Source of the DNA: Nitzschia sp. DOCU1
Taxonomy: Eukaryota; Bacillariophyta; Bacillariophyceae; Bacillariales; Bacillariaceae
Reading direction: 5' to 3'
Length of the DNA stretch: 64,000 bases
Assembly: GCA_951394045.1 (NCBI GenBank)
Contig: OX595989.1
Span: forward strand, 868,001-932,000
A model generated the notes under the pieces. That model was not told the DNA's origin. It worked only from the letters and a program-made list of their open reading frames with translations, and did no database searches. This document shows, piece by piece, positions 33,417-42,698 of this stretch; position 1 is the first letter of the stretch; each line of letters starts with the position of its first letter. The translations under genes were made by a program, and so were the position numbers.

Positions 33417-36400
33417 ATGTCGATGATGACTTTAAGACCACTCCTAATCAAATTAGCGAAGTGGCTTATGTGTTACATTTACTCTATACTAGCGATCCTA
33501 GCCCCTGATATTGCAAGTAGCGACGATCCCAACTACTACTATGTTCCCAAGTCCAAACGATGGACCCGCGTGCGAGCGATTTTGGGAATTTTGATAGCCG
33601 GGATATTTTGTGTGAGCAGAAAGTTCGAGCCATACGAGACGACGTGGAAAGAACTCAAGACCAGGTCTAAATACAAGGAGGCAATCGGTGCAATAAGTAT
33701 CGATGAGCCTATTTCCCTGGGTCGGAGAACCAACGGATCACTCGATATTTTCAATACAGTGGCCGAAAGGGAAACGAACTCAGAGGGAGAACCAATCCAC
33801 GTAAACGTGGCTAAGTTCGACTGCGATTCGGCAGCCATCGGCATCGATAACAGGTGCAGTGCGTGTATATCGCACGACATCAACGATTTCGATGGCCCCG
33901 TAAAGAAAGTCAATCGCTCAATTAAGGGATTCGGAGGTGAAAGCAAATTCGACGTATACCAAGGAACCATTGTATGGCGTTGGTGCGATAATTTGGGCGC
34001 AGTGCACAAGTTTCGTATTCCAAACAGCTACTACATTCCGAAAGGACGAATGAGACTGCTAAGCCCCCAACATTGGGCAAAGACGCAGATAGGATCGCGC
34101 ATGAAGAACGTCCGTGGAACAGGCGAGACGACTACTGCTACTACAACGAGATTATTTTGGAACAACGGAATGAACGAACTCGACGTCGCGATTGGAGAAA
34201 GAGACAACTGTGCAACGTTCTTCATGGCACCAGGATTCAACAAGTTCTCGGTGTTCTGCCAGACGTGCAACGTTGACTACGGCGAATCTATGGACGATCC
34301 CATCATGGCCTGCGATACTCAAGTAGTAAGCGATGATGAGGATGACGACATCGATACAACGCCGCCTCCCGAGCCACCAGCGCCTCCTAGGCAACGGTCA
34401 ACTTGGTGGTCACGTATCACGGGTTTGCCCATCACTCGAGAGAGGGCTGAGGCGGAGGAAAAGCAAGAACAAGAGGGCCCAACGTCGACCGCGTTCGACC
34501 TAGATGGACCAACGGCGACGGGGGAGCAAAGGCCAGTGGTAATCGAAGAGGAAGAGGACAGGCAGCCTACAACAGCCGCCGCTCAACTACTCCGATATCA
34601 CCAACGCTTCGGGCACATCAGCTTCGCCAAGCTTCAAAACATGGCCAAGCAGAACATTCTCCCAAGGGCATTGGCCGACTGCGCCGTGCCAGCATGCAGC
34701 GCATGCCTATTCGCCAAGGCAACAAGAAGAAATTGGAGATCCAAGAGGAGACTCGACTGGACCACCAAGAACCAAGCGACTAAACCAGGTGAGGTCGTGT
34801 CGGTGGACCAGCTAGTGTCCCCGACAATGGGGTTGGTGGCACAGGGCACTGGAAGACTGACGACTAAGCGCTACAAGTATGCTACAGTCTACGTCGACCA
34901 GTACTCTGGATTCTCATACGTTTACCTGCAGAAGACAGCAGATGCCGAAGAGACGATAGCAGGGAAGAAAGCCTTCGAGGCTATGGCATGGCAGCATGGT
35001 GTAAAAGTAAAATCTTACCACGCCGACAACGGAATATTTCGAGCAAATAAGTGGGTTGATGAATGCAGAAACAACCAGCAAGTCCTCACCTTCGCTGGAG
35101 TTAATGCTCACCATACCAACGGACTGGCCGAAAGAAGAATCAGGTCGCTCCAGGATCTGACTCGTTCCCAACTGATTCATGCAAACCGACGATGGAAGAT
35201 GGAAGCGACGGTAAATTTGTGGCCGTACGCCATAAGAATGGCAAACGACGCAATTAACGAATCCCCTAATTTAAAATATAAGGAGGGACTTTCTCCGTTG
35301 CAGCTGTTTTCAGGTTCGACGGTGCAGACCCACACAAAGCACTGGATGCCTTTCGGGTGCCCGGTCTATGTGCTGGAGGATCAACTTCAGGGTGCCTCGC
35401 GCATCCATAATAAATGGGAGTACAGATCGAGAGTGGGCATATATCTCGGTCGTTCCCCAAACCACGGGCGAAACATTGCCATGGTGCTTGACCGAGTAAC
35501 TGGTCTCGTATCACCGCAATTTCACGTGGCGTTCGATCCGAGCTTCCGAACAGTTAAGGAAGACAGTTTCGATACCTCGTGGCAAATCAAGACGGGGTTC
35601 CTAAGTAAAGGAAATGATATCGGAAACAAGACGAAGAAACGCCCTACGTCCGAAACAATATTTATAAGGAACAACGCTACGAAGCCAGAGGGAGACCAAG
35701 CTAGTGCACGACAGAGCGCAAAGCGGTCAAAGACGTCAGCTACAGCGAGTAACGCTGGAACCTCCCAAAGACAAGGGGAGAATCTCGAGATACCACCCGA
35801 TGATAGCCAAGCGGGAAAAAACGAAACGCAGCCACTAGATGGCGACGGCATGGAACAAGACGCCAGTCAAGGCCAATCTCCAAGCAAATCCCGAGCCGAC
35901 GGGGACCAGCAGACTCTAACGCCGACGCAGAGAATCACGAATGTGATGGTGGCCGAACTATCCAGGACCACTGCTGGGGATATAGACGGAGAAATTTACG
36001 TACTAGAGGCAATGTTTCCGGACTACGCCGGGAACGAAGAGATGGACCCACTACAAGTTTTCAAGGCAACTTCGGACCCGGATACGATGTACCTACATCA
36101 AGCTATGAAGCAACCGGACGCACCAGAGTTCAAGAAGGCAATGCAGAAGGAGTGGGACGACCAAATCAACAACGGTAACTTCACCGTAATCCACCGATCG
36201 AAAGTTCGAGAGGGAGCGGCAGTACTACCAGCTGTGTGGCAGATGAAACGCAAGCGCGACATCCGCACGCGCCATATTAAAAAGTATAAGGCGCGATTGA
36301 ACATCGACGGTTCGCGCATGAAGTACGGCCAACACTATGACCAAACTTATGCGCCGGTCGCGAGTTGGAACTCAATTCGCACCGTACTAATAATGGCAGC

Positions 36401-37682
36401 GCTACACAAGTGGCACACAAAGCAAATCGACTACGTCCTTGCCTTTCCCCAAGCACCTGTCGAGAGGGAGCTCTTCATGGAAATCCCCAAGGGCTTTCGG
36501 ATCGAGCAAGGAAACACAAAAGACTATGTGTTGCAGCTACATAGAAACGTTTATGGCCAATGTCAGGCCTCCAGAGTCTGGAACAAGTATCTCACCGACA
36601 TCCTCATCAACAAGGTCGGCTTTCGGCAATCAAACGTCGACGAGTGCGTCTTCTATCGTGGGAACGTCATGTACGTGTTGTACACCGACGACTCGATACT
36701 GGCAGGCCCAGATGAAGGCGAGATCAACCAAGCGATCGAGGATATCAAGAGCGCAAAGCTCGATATCACAATTGAAGGCGATATACAAGACTTCCTTGGG
36801 GTAAACATCGATAGAAAGGAAGATGGAACGGTGCACTTGACGCAACCGCATCTAATCGACCAAATACTACAAGATTTGTCGATGCCCGAGGGAACGGTGC
36901 CTAAGACTACACCGGCGGCGTCATCACGACTACTCTCAAGGCACTCAAGTTCGCAAGACTTTGACAACTCCTTCCATTACAGGTCTGTCATCGGAAAACT
37001 TAACTACTTGGAGAAGGGGTCACGACCGGATATCGCTTATATCACGCACCAGTGCGCACGATTCTCGACTTGCCCTAAGAAGGAGCATGGCGAGGCGATA
37101 AGATGGCTAGCCCGTTACTTAAAGGGAACACGAAACAAGGGGATGATATTAAGCCCCAACAGCGAGCGAGGCCTCGAGGTGTATGTCGATGCTGATTTTG
37201 CGGGTAATTGGGATCCAGACGAGACGGAGGATCGAGACACCGCGCGATCACGACATGGTTACCTGATCATGTTCGCAGGATGTCCGATACTATGGAAGTC
37301 GCAACTACAAACGGAGGTCGCCCTATCAAGTACCGAGAGCGAGTACACAGGGCTCTCGTATGCATTACGAGACGCTATCCCAATCATTAATCTATTCAAG
37401 GAGATGATGGAAGTCGGCATCCCGATCAAGTCGTCGAAAGCTCTGGTTCATTGCAAGGTTTTCGAAGACAACACGGGTGCATTGGAAATCGCAAAGGTAG
37501 CCAAGTTCCGACCAAGGACAAAGCACCTGAATTGCCGTCTCCATCACTTCCGATCATACGTTGATAGCGAAGAAGTGTCGATCCACAAGATTGACACACT
37601 CGAGCAACCAGCGGACATACTGACTAAGCCTCTAAATGAGGACGCAGTTGAGAAGTTCCGCAAGATGATAATGGGATGGTAA
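33417..37682 (+). CDS. pol: Copia pol polyprotein (protease, integrase, RT, RNase H)
   Basis: 1421 residues from the first ATG (33417), but the frame is continuous with gag upstream except for one UGA. Two hydrophobic segments occur in the first ~65 residues. The retropepsin region reads GIDNRCSACIS, where D-(S/T)-G would be expected. Integrase has the H..H..C..C zinc motif (RYHQRFGHIS to CSACLF) and the D, D, E core (SVDQL, YHADNGIF, AERRIRSLQDL). The reverse transcriptase active site is YTDD in MYVLYTDDSILAG. RNase H has YVDADFAGNW, STESEY and EDNTGA. All modules are uninterrupted, so the enzyme set looks functional. Confidence 0.93.
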   Translation: MSMMTLRPLLIKLAKWLMCYIYSILAILAPDIASSDDPNYYYVPKSKRWTRVRAILGILIAGIFCVSRKFEPYETTWKELKTRSKYKEAIGAISIDEPISLGRRTNGSLDIFNTVAERETNSEGEPIHVNVAKFDCDSAAIGIDNRCSACISHDINDFDGPVKKVNRSIKGFGGESKFDVYQGTIVWRWCDNLGAVHKFRIPNSYYIPKGRMRLLSPQHWAKTQIGSRMKNVRGTGETTTATTTRLFWNNGMNELDVAIGERDNCATFFMAPGFNKFSVFCQTCNVDYGESMDDPIMACDTQVVSDDEDDDIDTTPPPEPPAPPRQRSTWWSRITGLPITRERAEAEEKQEQEGPTSTAFDLDGPTATGEQRPVVIEEEEDRQPTTAAAQLLRYHQRFGHISFAKLQNMAKQNILPRALADCAVPACSACLFAKATRRNWRSKRRLDWTTKNQATKPGEVVSVDQLVSPTMGLVAQGTGRLTTKRYKYATVYVDQYSGFSYVYLQKTADAEETIAGKKAFEAMAWQHGVKVKSYHADNGIFRANKWVDECRNNQQVLTFAGVNAHHTNGLAERRIRSLQDLTRSQLIHANRRWKMEATVNLWPYAIRMANDAINESPNLKYKEGLSPLQLFSGSTVQTHTKHWMPFGCPVYVLEDQLQGASRIHNKWEYRSRVGIYLGRSPNHGRNIAMVLDRVTGLVSPQFHVAFDPSFRTVKEDSFDTSWQIKTGFLSKGNDIGNKTKKRPTSETIFIRNNATKPEGDQASARQSAKRSKTSATASNAGTSQRQGENLEIPPDDSQAGKNETQPLDGDGMEQDASQGQSPSKSRADGDQQTLTPTQRITNVMVAELSRTTAGDIDGEIYVLEAMFPDYAGNEEMDPLQVFKATSDPDTMYLHQAMKQPDAPEFKKAMQKEWDDQINNGNFTVIHRSKVREGAAVLPAVWQMKRKRDIRTRHIKKYKARLNIDGSRMKYGQHYDQTYAPVASWNSIRTVLIMAALHKWHTKQIDYVLAFPQAPVERELFMEIPKGFRIEQGNTKDYVLQLHRNVYGQCQASRVWNKYLTDILINKVGFRQSNVDECVFYRGNVMYVLYTDDSILAGPDEGEINQAIEDIKSAKLDITIEGDIQDFLGVNIDRKEDGTVHLTQPHLIDQILQDLSMPEGTVPKTTPAASSRLLSRHSSSQDFDNSFHYRSVIGKLNYLEKGSRPDIAYITHQCARFSTCPKKEHGEAIRWLARYLKGTRNKGMILSPNSERGLEVYVDADFAGNWDPDETEDRDTARSRHGYLIMFAGCPILWKSQLQTEVALSSTESEYTGLSYALRDAIPIINLFKEMMEVGIPIKSSKALVHCKVFEDNTGALEIAKVAKFRPRTKHLNCRLHHFRSYVDSEEVSIHKIDTLEQPADILTKPLNEDAVEKFRKMIMGW

Positions 37683-37701
37683 GACGATTCACAACATAGC
37701 A

Positions 37702-37715
37702 ATCAAAAGAGGGAG
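37702..37715 (+). other. Polypurine tract of copia element
   Basis: AAAAGAGGGAG directly 5' of the 3' LTR, in the position used for plus-strand priming. Confidence 0.75.
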
Positions 37716-38028
37716 TGTTCGATTAAGTCATAACGACTGAGTATTTGAGAGCCATTCGAGTGAATCGGCTGACAGGACTCATGTCGGGACCCACCCGGTG
37801 GACTCTGAGCGGGCCGGTCAAACGGCACATAGCGACAAAATACGGACGACACAACGGGTGGTCAGCGACGATCTAACGATAGTTCCTTCTACAAAAGGAA
37901 GTAATAGAGTAAGTGGAAGCTCTCCGGAGCCCCACAAATACAGCTTATAATTTGGCATTAACACCGCTATTTTACTTTTATTACTACTTCGCCCGATAGC
38001 CGAGCCTGAGAACTCGACTATTCGTACA
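37716..38028 (+). repeat. 3' LTR of copia element
   Basis: 313 bp, identical to the 5' LTR in a base-by-base reading. Confidence 0.95.
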
Positions 38029-38034
38029 GTCCAC
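38029..38034. repeat. Target-site duplication, right (copia)
   Basis: GTCCAC, matching 31486-31491. Confidence 0.8.
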
Positions 38035-38803
38035 GTATCATAGATATATGAGGCAACTGGGGCAAAGGCACAAGACGAAACAAAAACTCTACACTGGAAG
38101 GCTACCAGGTATACTTGTGCCTGGTGCAATATTCAATGGTGCTGCCGAGAATACTACACTGACACTATGGAGTACCTGGTACTATAATTTGCTAGTTCAG
38201 TATCGAATATTGAAGTAGTATTACAGATTGCTCTGCGCTAGTGGTGGATCTCGTCCCCCGTCATTCAGTCCAGTTGGTACTCGAGGCCGCGATCGGCCAC
38301 CTAGTGGAATCCCACTGTAACTGAACAGAAACATTCGTAAGGAATCTAGAGGGTCTCTCTTTACACAGAATCAAACCATAGGCTGAAACTACTCCGAGTA
38401 GTTGGGTAAAGAATCCCGACATGCGTTTAGAATGTGGACGATCGAATTCAGTCAGAAACTCATAATATAATCCATTCATCAAGCATGGATTGGTTTGGCG
38501 AAAGAAACAATTTTATGGCTTTTACATTAGAGTTGCCTCAAAGATTATTTTAGTTTCAATAGTCGCATTCTAGTTTAACAACAGGTAGGTGGGTTGCTTT
38601 TGTGATGCTTTAGGCACGAATGTCGTGTCAGAATGCAAAGAAGCTTCCTACCGCTTTGGATAAGTCGGTGTGTTCTAACGCATGTGTCGAATAGTGATGG
38701 ATGGTGACGACTCAAAATTGTGCGAAGAAGTAGATGGGATCGGCGTTGCATTTCAAGGCTTGAGTCATTTTGTGACCCAAGGCAGAATTGATGCCCAGCC
38801 TTA
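38035..38803. other. Intergenic sequence
   Basis: Between the copia element and the one-helix protein gene. No coding sequence, RNA gene or repeat recognised. It was contiguous with the LtrA-like upstream region before the copia insertion. Confidence 0.5.
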
Positions 38804-39226
38804 TTACAAGAAGCTGGTGACTTGGTCCGTCATGCTTAGACCAGTGAAAACCTCACCAGCTAGTAGGCAAAGTGCAGCCACCATGGCTACCCGACCCAGA
38901 ATCATTTCGGTGTCCCATAGAAGTCGTTCTCGCATGGCAGCATCGGCAGGTGGTGAATGTCTAGGAAGTTCCCACTTGCTTGGCAATTCAGCCTTCACTG
39001 GTAGCGCGGCAGACATGGCCACAGAAATGGAATCCAAACTGCATTCGTCTTCAACTCCCGACTTGTATCCAAGGCTGCTGCAATCGACCTTGGGGTTAGG
39101 CGAAGTGGTGGCAAACGATCTTGCGCGCTTGGAGGGAAATTTGATACTCCAGGCATTTGCTGGATTTGACGATAGCAGGCAAACCAAAGCCACAGCAGAT
39201 AGGCAGAATGTAGATGCAGATCTCAT
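38804..39226 (-). CDS. Plastid-targeted one-helix LHC-superfamily protein
   Basis: 140 residues, ATG at 39226. The N-terminus is a signal peptide (FCLSAVALVCLLSSNPANA) followed by W and a Ser/Arg/Lys-rich stretch (SIKFPSKRARSFATTS): a diatom bipartite plastid leader with an aromatic (Trp instead of the usual Phe) after the cleavage site. The mature protein ends with one hydrophobic helix carrying the chlorophyll-binding pattern E-x4-R-x-A-M (TEMILGRVAMVAA) and GEVFTG. This fits HLIP/one-helix or stress-enhanced-type members of the LHC superfamily, which protect or assemble photosystems. The second and third LHC helices are absent. The longer + strand ORF over it is a shadow. Confidence 0.78.
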   Translation of the reverse strand: MRSASTFCLSAVALVCLLSSNPANAWSIKFPSKRARSFATTSPNPKVDCSSLGYKSGVEDECSLDSISVAMSAALPVKAELPSKWELPRHSPPADAAMRERLLWDTEMILGRVAMVAALCLLAGEVFTGLSMTDQVTSFL

Positions 39227-40257
39227 TGTTGTTCGAAGGTTAGAAAAGGGTGTGAAAAGAAAGTAGTGTCGATGGTAACAACAATGGCATCAATGGCAGC
39301 AGAATTATGAGAGGGATTCCGATCCAGCACACCTTTTTCGCCTTTGGGGATGGGTTGTGATGTCAGTGGCGATCACCAAAAGATTGCCCGCGGAGGAATT
39401 GCACTAGCGGCTTTCCGAACACCCGGGAAGCATTGGGAGTGTCAGCCTTATCCATAGATCCTTTCTATGTTTAACAAACAAGCACTCGAGTAAACGTAGG
39501 TGGTACTAGGTAGTCGGCATGGATGTAATAGAGAGAATGAATGAAATGCCTTTTCGACATGCATGGGCCATGGCCCATTGTGGTCGCAGCGAGCAACTAT
39601 CCGGTATCACCACCACGATACGAGAGTTCGGCAATATGCCATAGTACCGGTTTTCTCTATTCACAGCCCACAATAGTTCATAGTGACCCCCACACGATTG
39701 GACGACGTTTCCGTTCGGCGATCGTCATCATAGTTCTACGTATCCAATTCTCGGTGGAAGCATTGGCGTTCCGCCTGAGCTTATTTATTTCACACTCTCC
39801 AGAGGAATCGAATCGTTTTTGAAGTTTTACACTCCGTTCACCACGTCGGGCCGGTACAGACTTAACGAGGGCACGCAAGACACGCCATCACATGCTAGTG
39901 GGAACAAAGCGAGCCGCACGTGATGTTCTCATCATGTTCCCAATCGGATGTCATCACATTTTCGCTGTATCTCGCGCTGACTTCCCTTGGACTTTCCAAG
40001 GAATTATTGCCGGTAAAAGTCTCGTCACAATTATTCAAACTACTAAAGTACGCAATTCCAACGGTTGACGGCTGCTTTTGCTTCCAACATTTCATTTGAG
40101 TTATCGTGCTTACCAGAATTACTGAGATCACACTACCACTTCAATCTATATTAGCTTTTGCTACGAGGGTGTAGACGCAAGTTCTGAGGCTCTCTAAACA
40201 TACCTGAAACCGGAGTCCAAGTGCAGACTTCTCGTCCTGAAAAAGTCCAAACGTAGT
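39227..40257. other. Divergent intergenic/promoter region
   Basis: Between the one-helix gene (-) and TauE/SafE gene 2 (+). Several short ORFs have no recognisable features. I see no RNA gene or element. Confidence 0.5.
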
Positions 40258-42060
40258 ATGCGTTCCGTGTCGACGTTGTTGATCACTCTATGTATTACAA
40301 CATTGTTATCGCCACCGCATCTTGTGGTAGGCGAAAATGTCACCGATGTGGGCGGGGATGAGCAGTGCGCAGAAGTTAACAGCTACATGTGCCCCTCGTT
40401 GTCGTCTTTGTGCAGTGAAACGGTCTACGTATCAGATTGCCTGGACTGCGATGGATACCTCAGCACAGACTTTGACAATAATGCTTGCTTTGACCGTAAG
40501 CTCCTAGCTGATGATCACCTTTGGAGAGACCTTGTGGCCATGTTTATCTGGTTCATTGCCGCCGGGGTGGCGACTGCATGTGGTGTGGGAGGTGGGGGCA
40601 TTTATGTCCCCCTGGGGATGCTCCTTCTGAACTTCGCCCCGAAACAATCGAGTGGCCTGAGTCAAGCAAGCATCTTTGGTGCCAGTTTGGGCGGATTGTT
40701 TTTGATCTGCCGTGATCGGCACCCGTTCACTGTCAAGGTTACGAACACAGAGGAAGCAGTTTGTGTTCCTACGAACAAGAAGGGCCAAGTGGAGACGGAA
40801 AACGAGACTTACTATACACGGCCCATGCTCGACTATGACATGACTCTCTTTTTGTCACCCATAGCTATGGCCGGTGCTGCAATGGGTCTCTTGATTCAGA
40901 GAACTTTACCCAACTGGCTATACTTGTTGTTGGCCACTGTGGTGTTGTCTTTCACTGCCTACATGACATTCAAAAAATATCGGGAGACTCACCAGAAAGA
41001 AGTGGCAACACGAAAGGAAATGCTCAGAAAGTCTTCAGAGCTTACCAAGGAGGAGGATTTTGTCAACGCGCTGCCCCTGGATAGGACAGTGGAAACAAGG
41101 GCCGCGTCGCTAGGAGACTCCTCTGACGCAGACGGTGCGGAACAACACCCCGCCTCCTCAGAGCTGAAACACGAAGAGACCGGAGAAACCGAGGAGGACG
41201 AATCTGCGAATGATACTCCGACGAAAGACGACACCGGCATGACCGAGGTCGAGAAAGCGGAACATCGCCGCTATTGGCTCGAGCGCGATGCCCGTCAATA
41301 CCCTACCGATAGAATAGTTGGCCTGTTTGTCTTATGGGGTGTTTCAATCCTCTTGACCTTTCTCAAGGGAGGCAAGGGAGTCGAATCGATTGTTGGCATT
41401 ACCTGCAGCTCTGCCTGGTACGCTGTTTTGGTTGTAACTCAATTCGTGTGGTTCTTTGGAATCTCCGGAGTTTTCGGTTACCACCTCTTGAAGGAAACAG
41501 CAGAGAAGAAGGCTTGTGATTACCCCTTTCGCCCTCTGGATGTCGTTTGGGACTTTAAACAAGCTCGCTTTTGGGCTTTCGCCTCTCTGATCACGGGCAT
41601 GGTCGCTGCTTTGGTCGGTATTGGAGGGGGTATGTTGTTGGGTCCCCTCATGCTAGTGATGGGTATCAACCCTCATGTATCCGCCGCTCTGAACATTGCT
41701 ATGGTCGGCTTGACGTCGAGCAGTTTGGCCATCATTTATGTTACGGTAGGGTTGGTTCCTTGGGAATATGCCGTGACTTTCTTTTGCATCTGCACTGTCG
41801 GCGCGTATGTCGGCAAGACCAAGATCGATGCTTACGTGAAGAGGACGGGCCGTGCTAGTCTCCTTATTCTTGGGCTGGCCTCCATTATCGGCATTGCCAC
41901 AGTTGGGTGCATGACTATCTTCTTTATGCGTCTGAAGGCATCCGACTGGTGTTTTGATGGTTTCAAAAAATACTGCAGCGCCTCGGAGGACAATCCCGAG
42001 GGAGACTTCATGTGCCCTGTTGATCGCATGTTATTGGCGGCGGTGCCGTTCAAATATTAA
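40258..42060 (+). CDS. TauE/SafE family anion exporter, paralogue 2
   Basis: 600 residues, single exon, collinear with paralogue 1. It has a signal peptide, the same Cys-rich head (CPSLSSLCSETVYVSDCLDC), first half ATACGVGGGGIYVPLGMLLL, a long acidic loop, and second half MVAALVGIGGGMLLGPLML. Substitutions are spread through the protein. For example VSAALNIAMVGLTSSSLAI replaces the ALNATMVVLTSSSVAI of paralogue 1, so it is an established duplicate rather than a new one. The head is most like paralogue 1. The same proton-coupled sulfur-oxyanion or organic-anion export is likely from family precedent. Stop context (TTCAAATATTAACAGG) is conserved with paralogue 1. Confidence 0.92.
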   Translation: MRSVSTLLITLCITTLLSPPHLVVGENVTDVGGDEQCAEVNSYMCPSLSSLCSETVYVSDCLDCDGYLSTDFDNNACFDRKLLADDHLWRDLVAMFIWFIAAGVATACGVGGGGIYVPLGMLLLNFAPKQSSGLSQASIFGASLGGLFLICRDRHPFTVKVTNTEEAVCVPTNKKGQVETENETYYTRPMLDYDMTLFLSPIAMAGAAMGLLIQRTLPNWLYLLLATVVLSFTAYMTFKKYRETHQKEVATRKEMLRKSSELTKEEDFVNALPLDRTVETRAASLGDSSDADGAEQHPASSELKHEETGETEEDESANDTPTKDDTGMTEVEKAEHRRYWLERDARQYPTDRIVGLFVLWGVSILLTFLKGGKGVESIVGITCSSAWYAVLVVTQFVWFFGISGVFGYHLLKETAEKKACDYPFRPLDVVWDFKQARFWAFASLITGMVAALVGIGGGMLLGPLMLVMGINPHVSAALNIAMVGLTSSSLAIIYVTVGLVPWEYAVTFFCICTVGAYVGKTKIDAYVKRTGRASLLILGLASIIGIATVGCMTIFFMRLKASDWCFDGFKKYCSASEDNPEGDFMCPVDRMLLAAVPFKY

Positions 42061-42698
42061 CAGGCGTGGGCATGACGAAGCGGAACCAAGCTTTGTATCG
42101 TATCATACTGTAAATAAAATGTTTGTACCATTGTTCCGATCAATTAATTCCCTTTGTTTCTGAATGCTCTTAGCTAGAACCACTAGAGCTTTAAACCACG
42201 GACCGTCGGGTCTCTGGAATAAGGGCCTTCCTTCGCCGATGATGACAGTTGCGCCACTGCTGATTGCCAGCTTCTCAACTAATTTACCATCATATTATGG
42301 TTGTTGCAAAAATACGCAGCTATTCGTCATGCCGAAGTGGCGGGACGAGAGGTCATCATAGCCGGAGACCGGCAGAAGTGGCCGCCGGCCGCGCCAAAAT
42401 GACTCTGTACGACTCTGTACACAAAATCAGTCGAAGGACTCGGAAGTTTTGAAATCACATAAGCGTTCGCTCCGTTCAACGAAGAGGCCCTTCGTGATGG
42501 CAATTCGGGTTAACTATTTCTACTGTGACCCAGCAACTACGAAATAATACCAATCAGACTTTCATTTCAAAAGTACATTTGCGACCTCCGCTGCCGATCG
42601 ACAATCATAGCCATTGCGACAGGGTTTACTCCAAACCTTTGATTTTCACTGCTTGGATTTCTATTCTATTCACAACTTGAATCGAAGAAGCCTCTATC
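42061..42698 (+). other. Intergenic/promoter region
   Basis: Between TauE/SafE genes 2 and 3, same strand. A direct repeat GACTCTGTAC occurs twice in tandem near 42401-42420. Nothing else recognised. Confidence 0.5.

Larger units (their letters stand above)
31492..38028 (+). mobile_element. Ty1/copia LTR retrotransposon, intact (6537 bp)
   Basis: Two 313-bp LTRs, identical over every base I compared, start TGTTCG and end GTACA. They enclose gag and pol in integrase-before-RT order, which defines Ty1/copia. Both ORFs are full length, and a purine-rich tract abuts the 3' LTR. The element is flanked by the 6-bp direct repeat GTCCAC. Identical LTRs indicate a very recent insertion and possible current activity. 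Domain order resembles the diatom CoDi lineages; I cannot assign which one. Confidence 0.95.

Noticed and set aside
38682..39266. 194-residue + strand ORF
   Set aside because: It covers the one-helix protein gene on the other strand, which has a signal peptide and chlorophyll-binding motif; the + translation has no recognisable feature.
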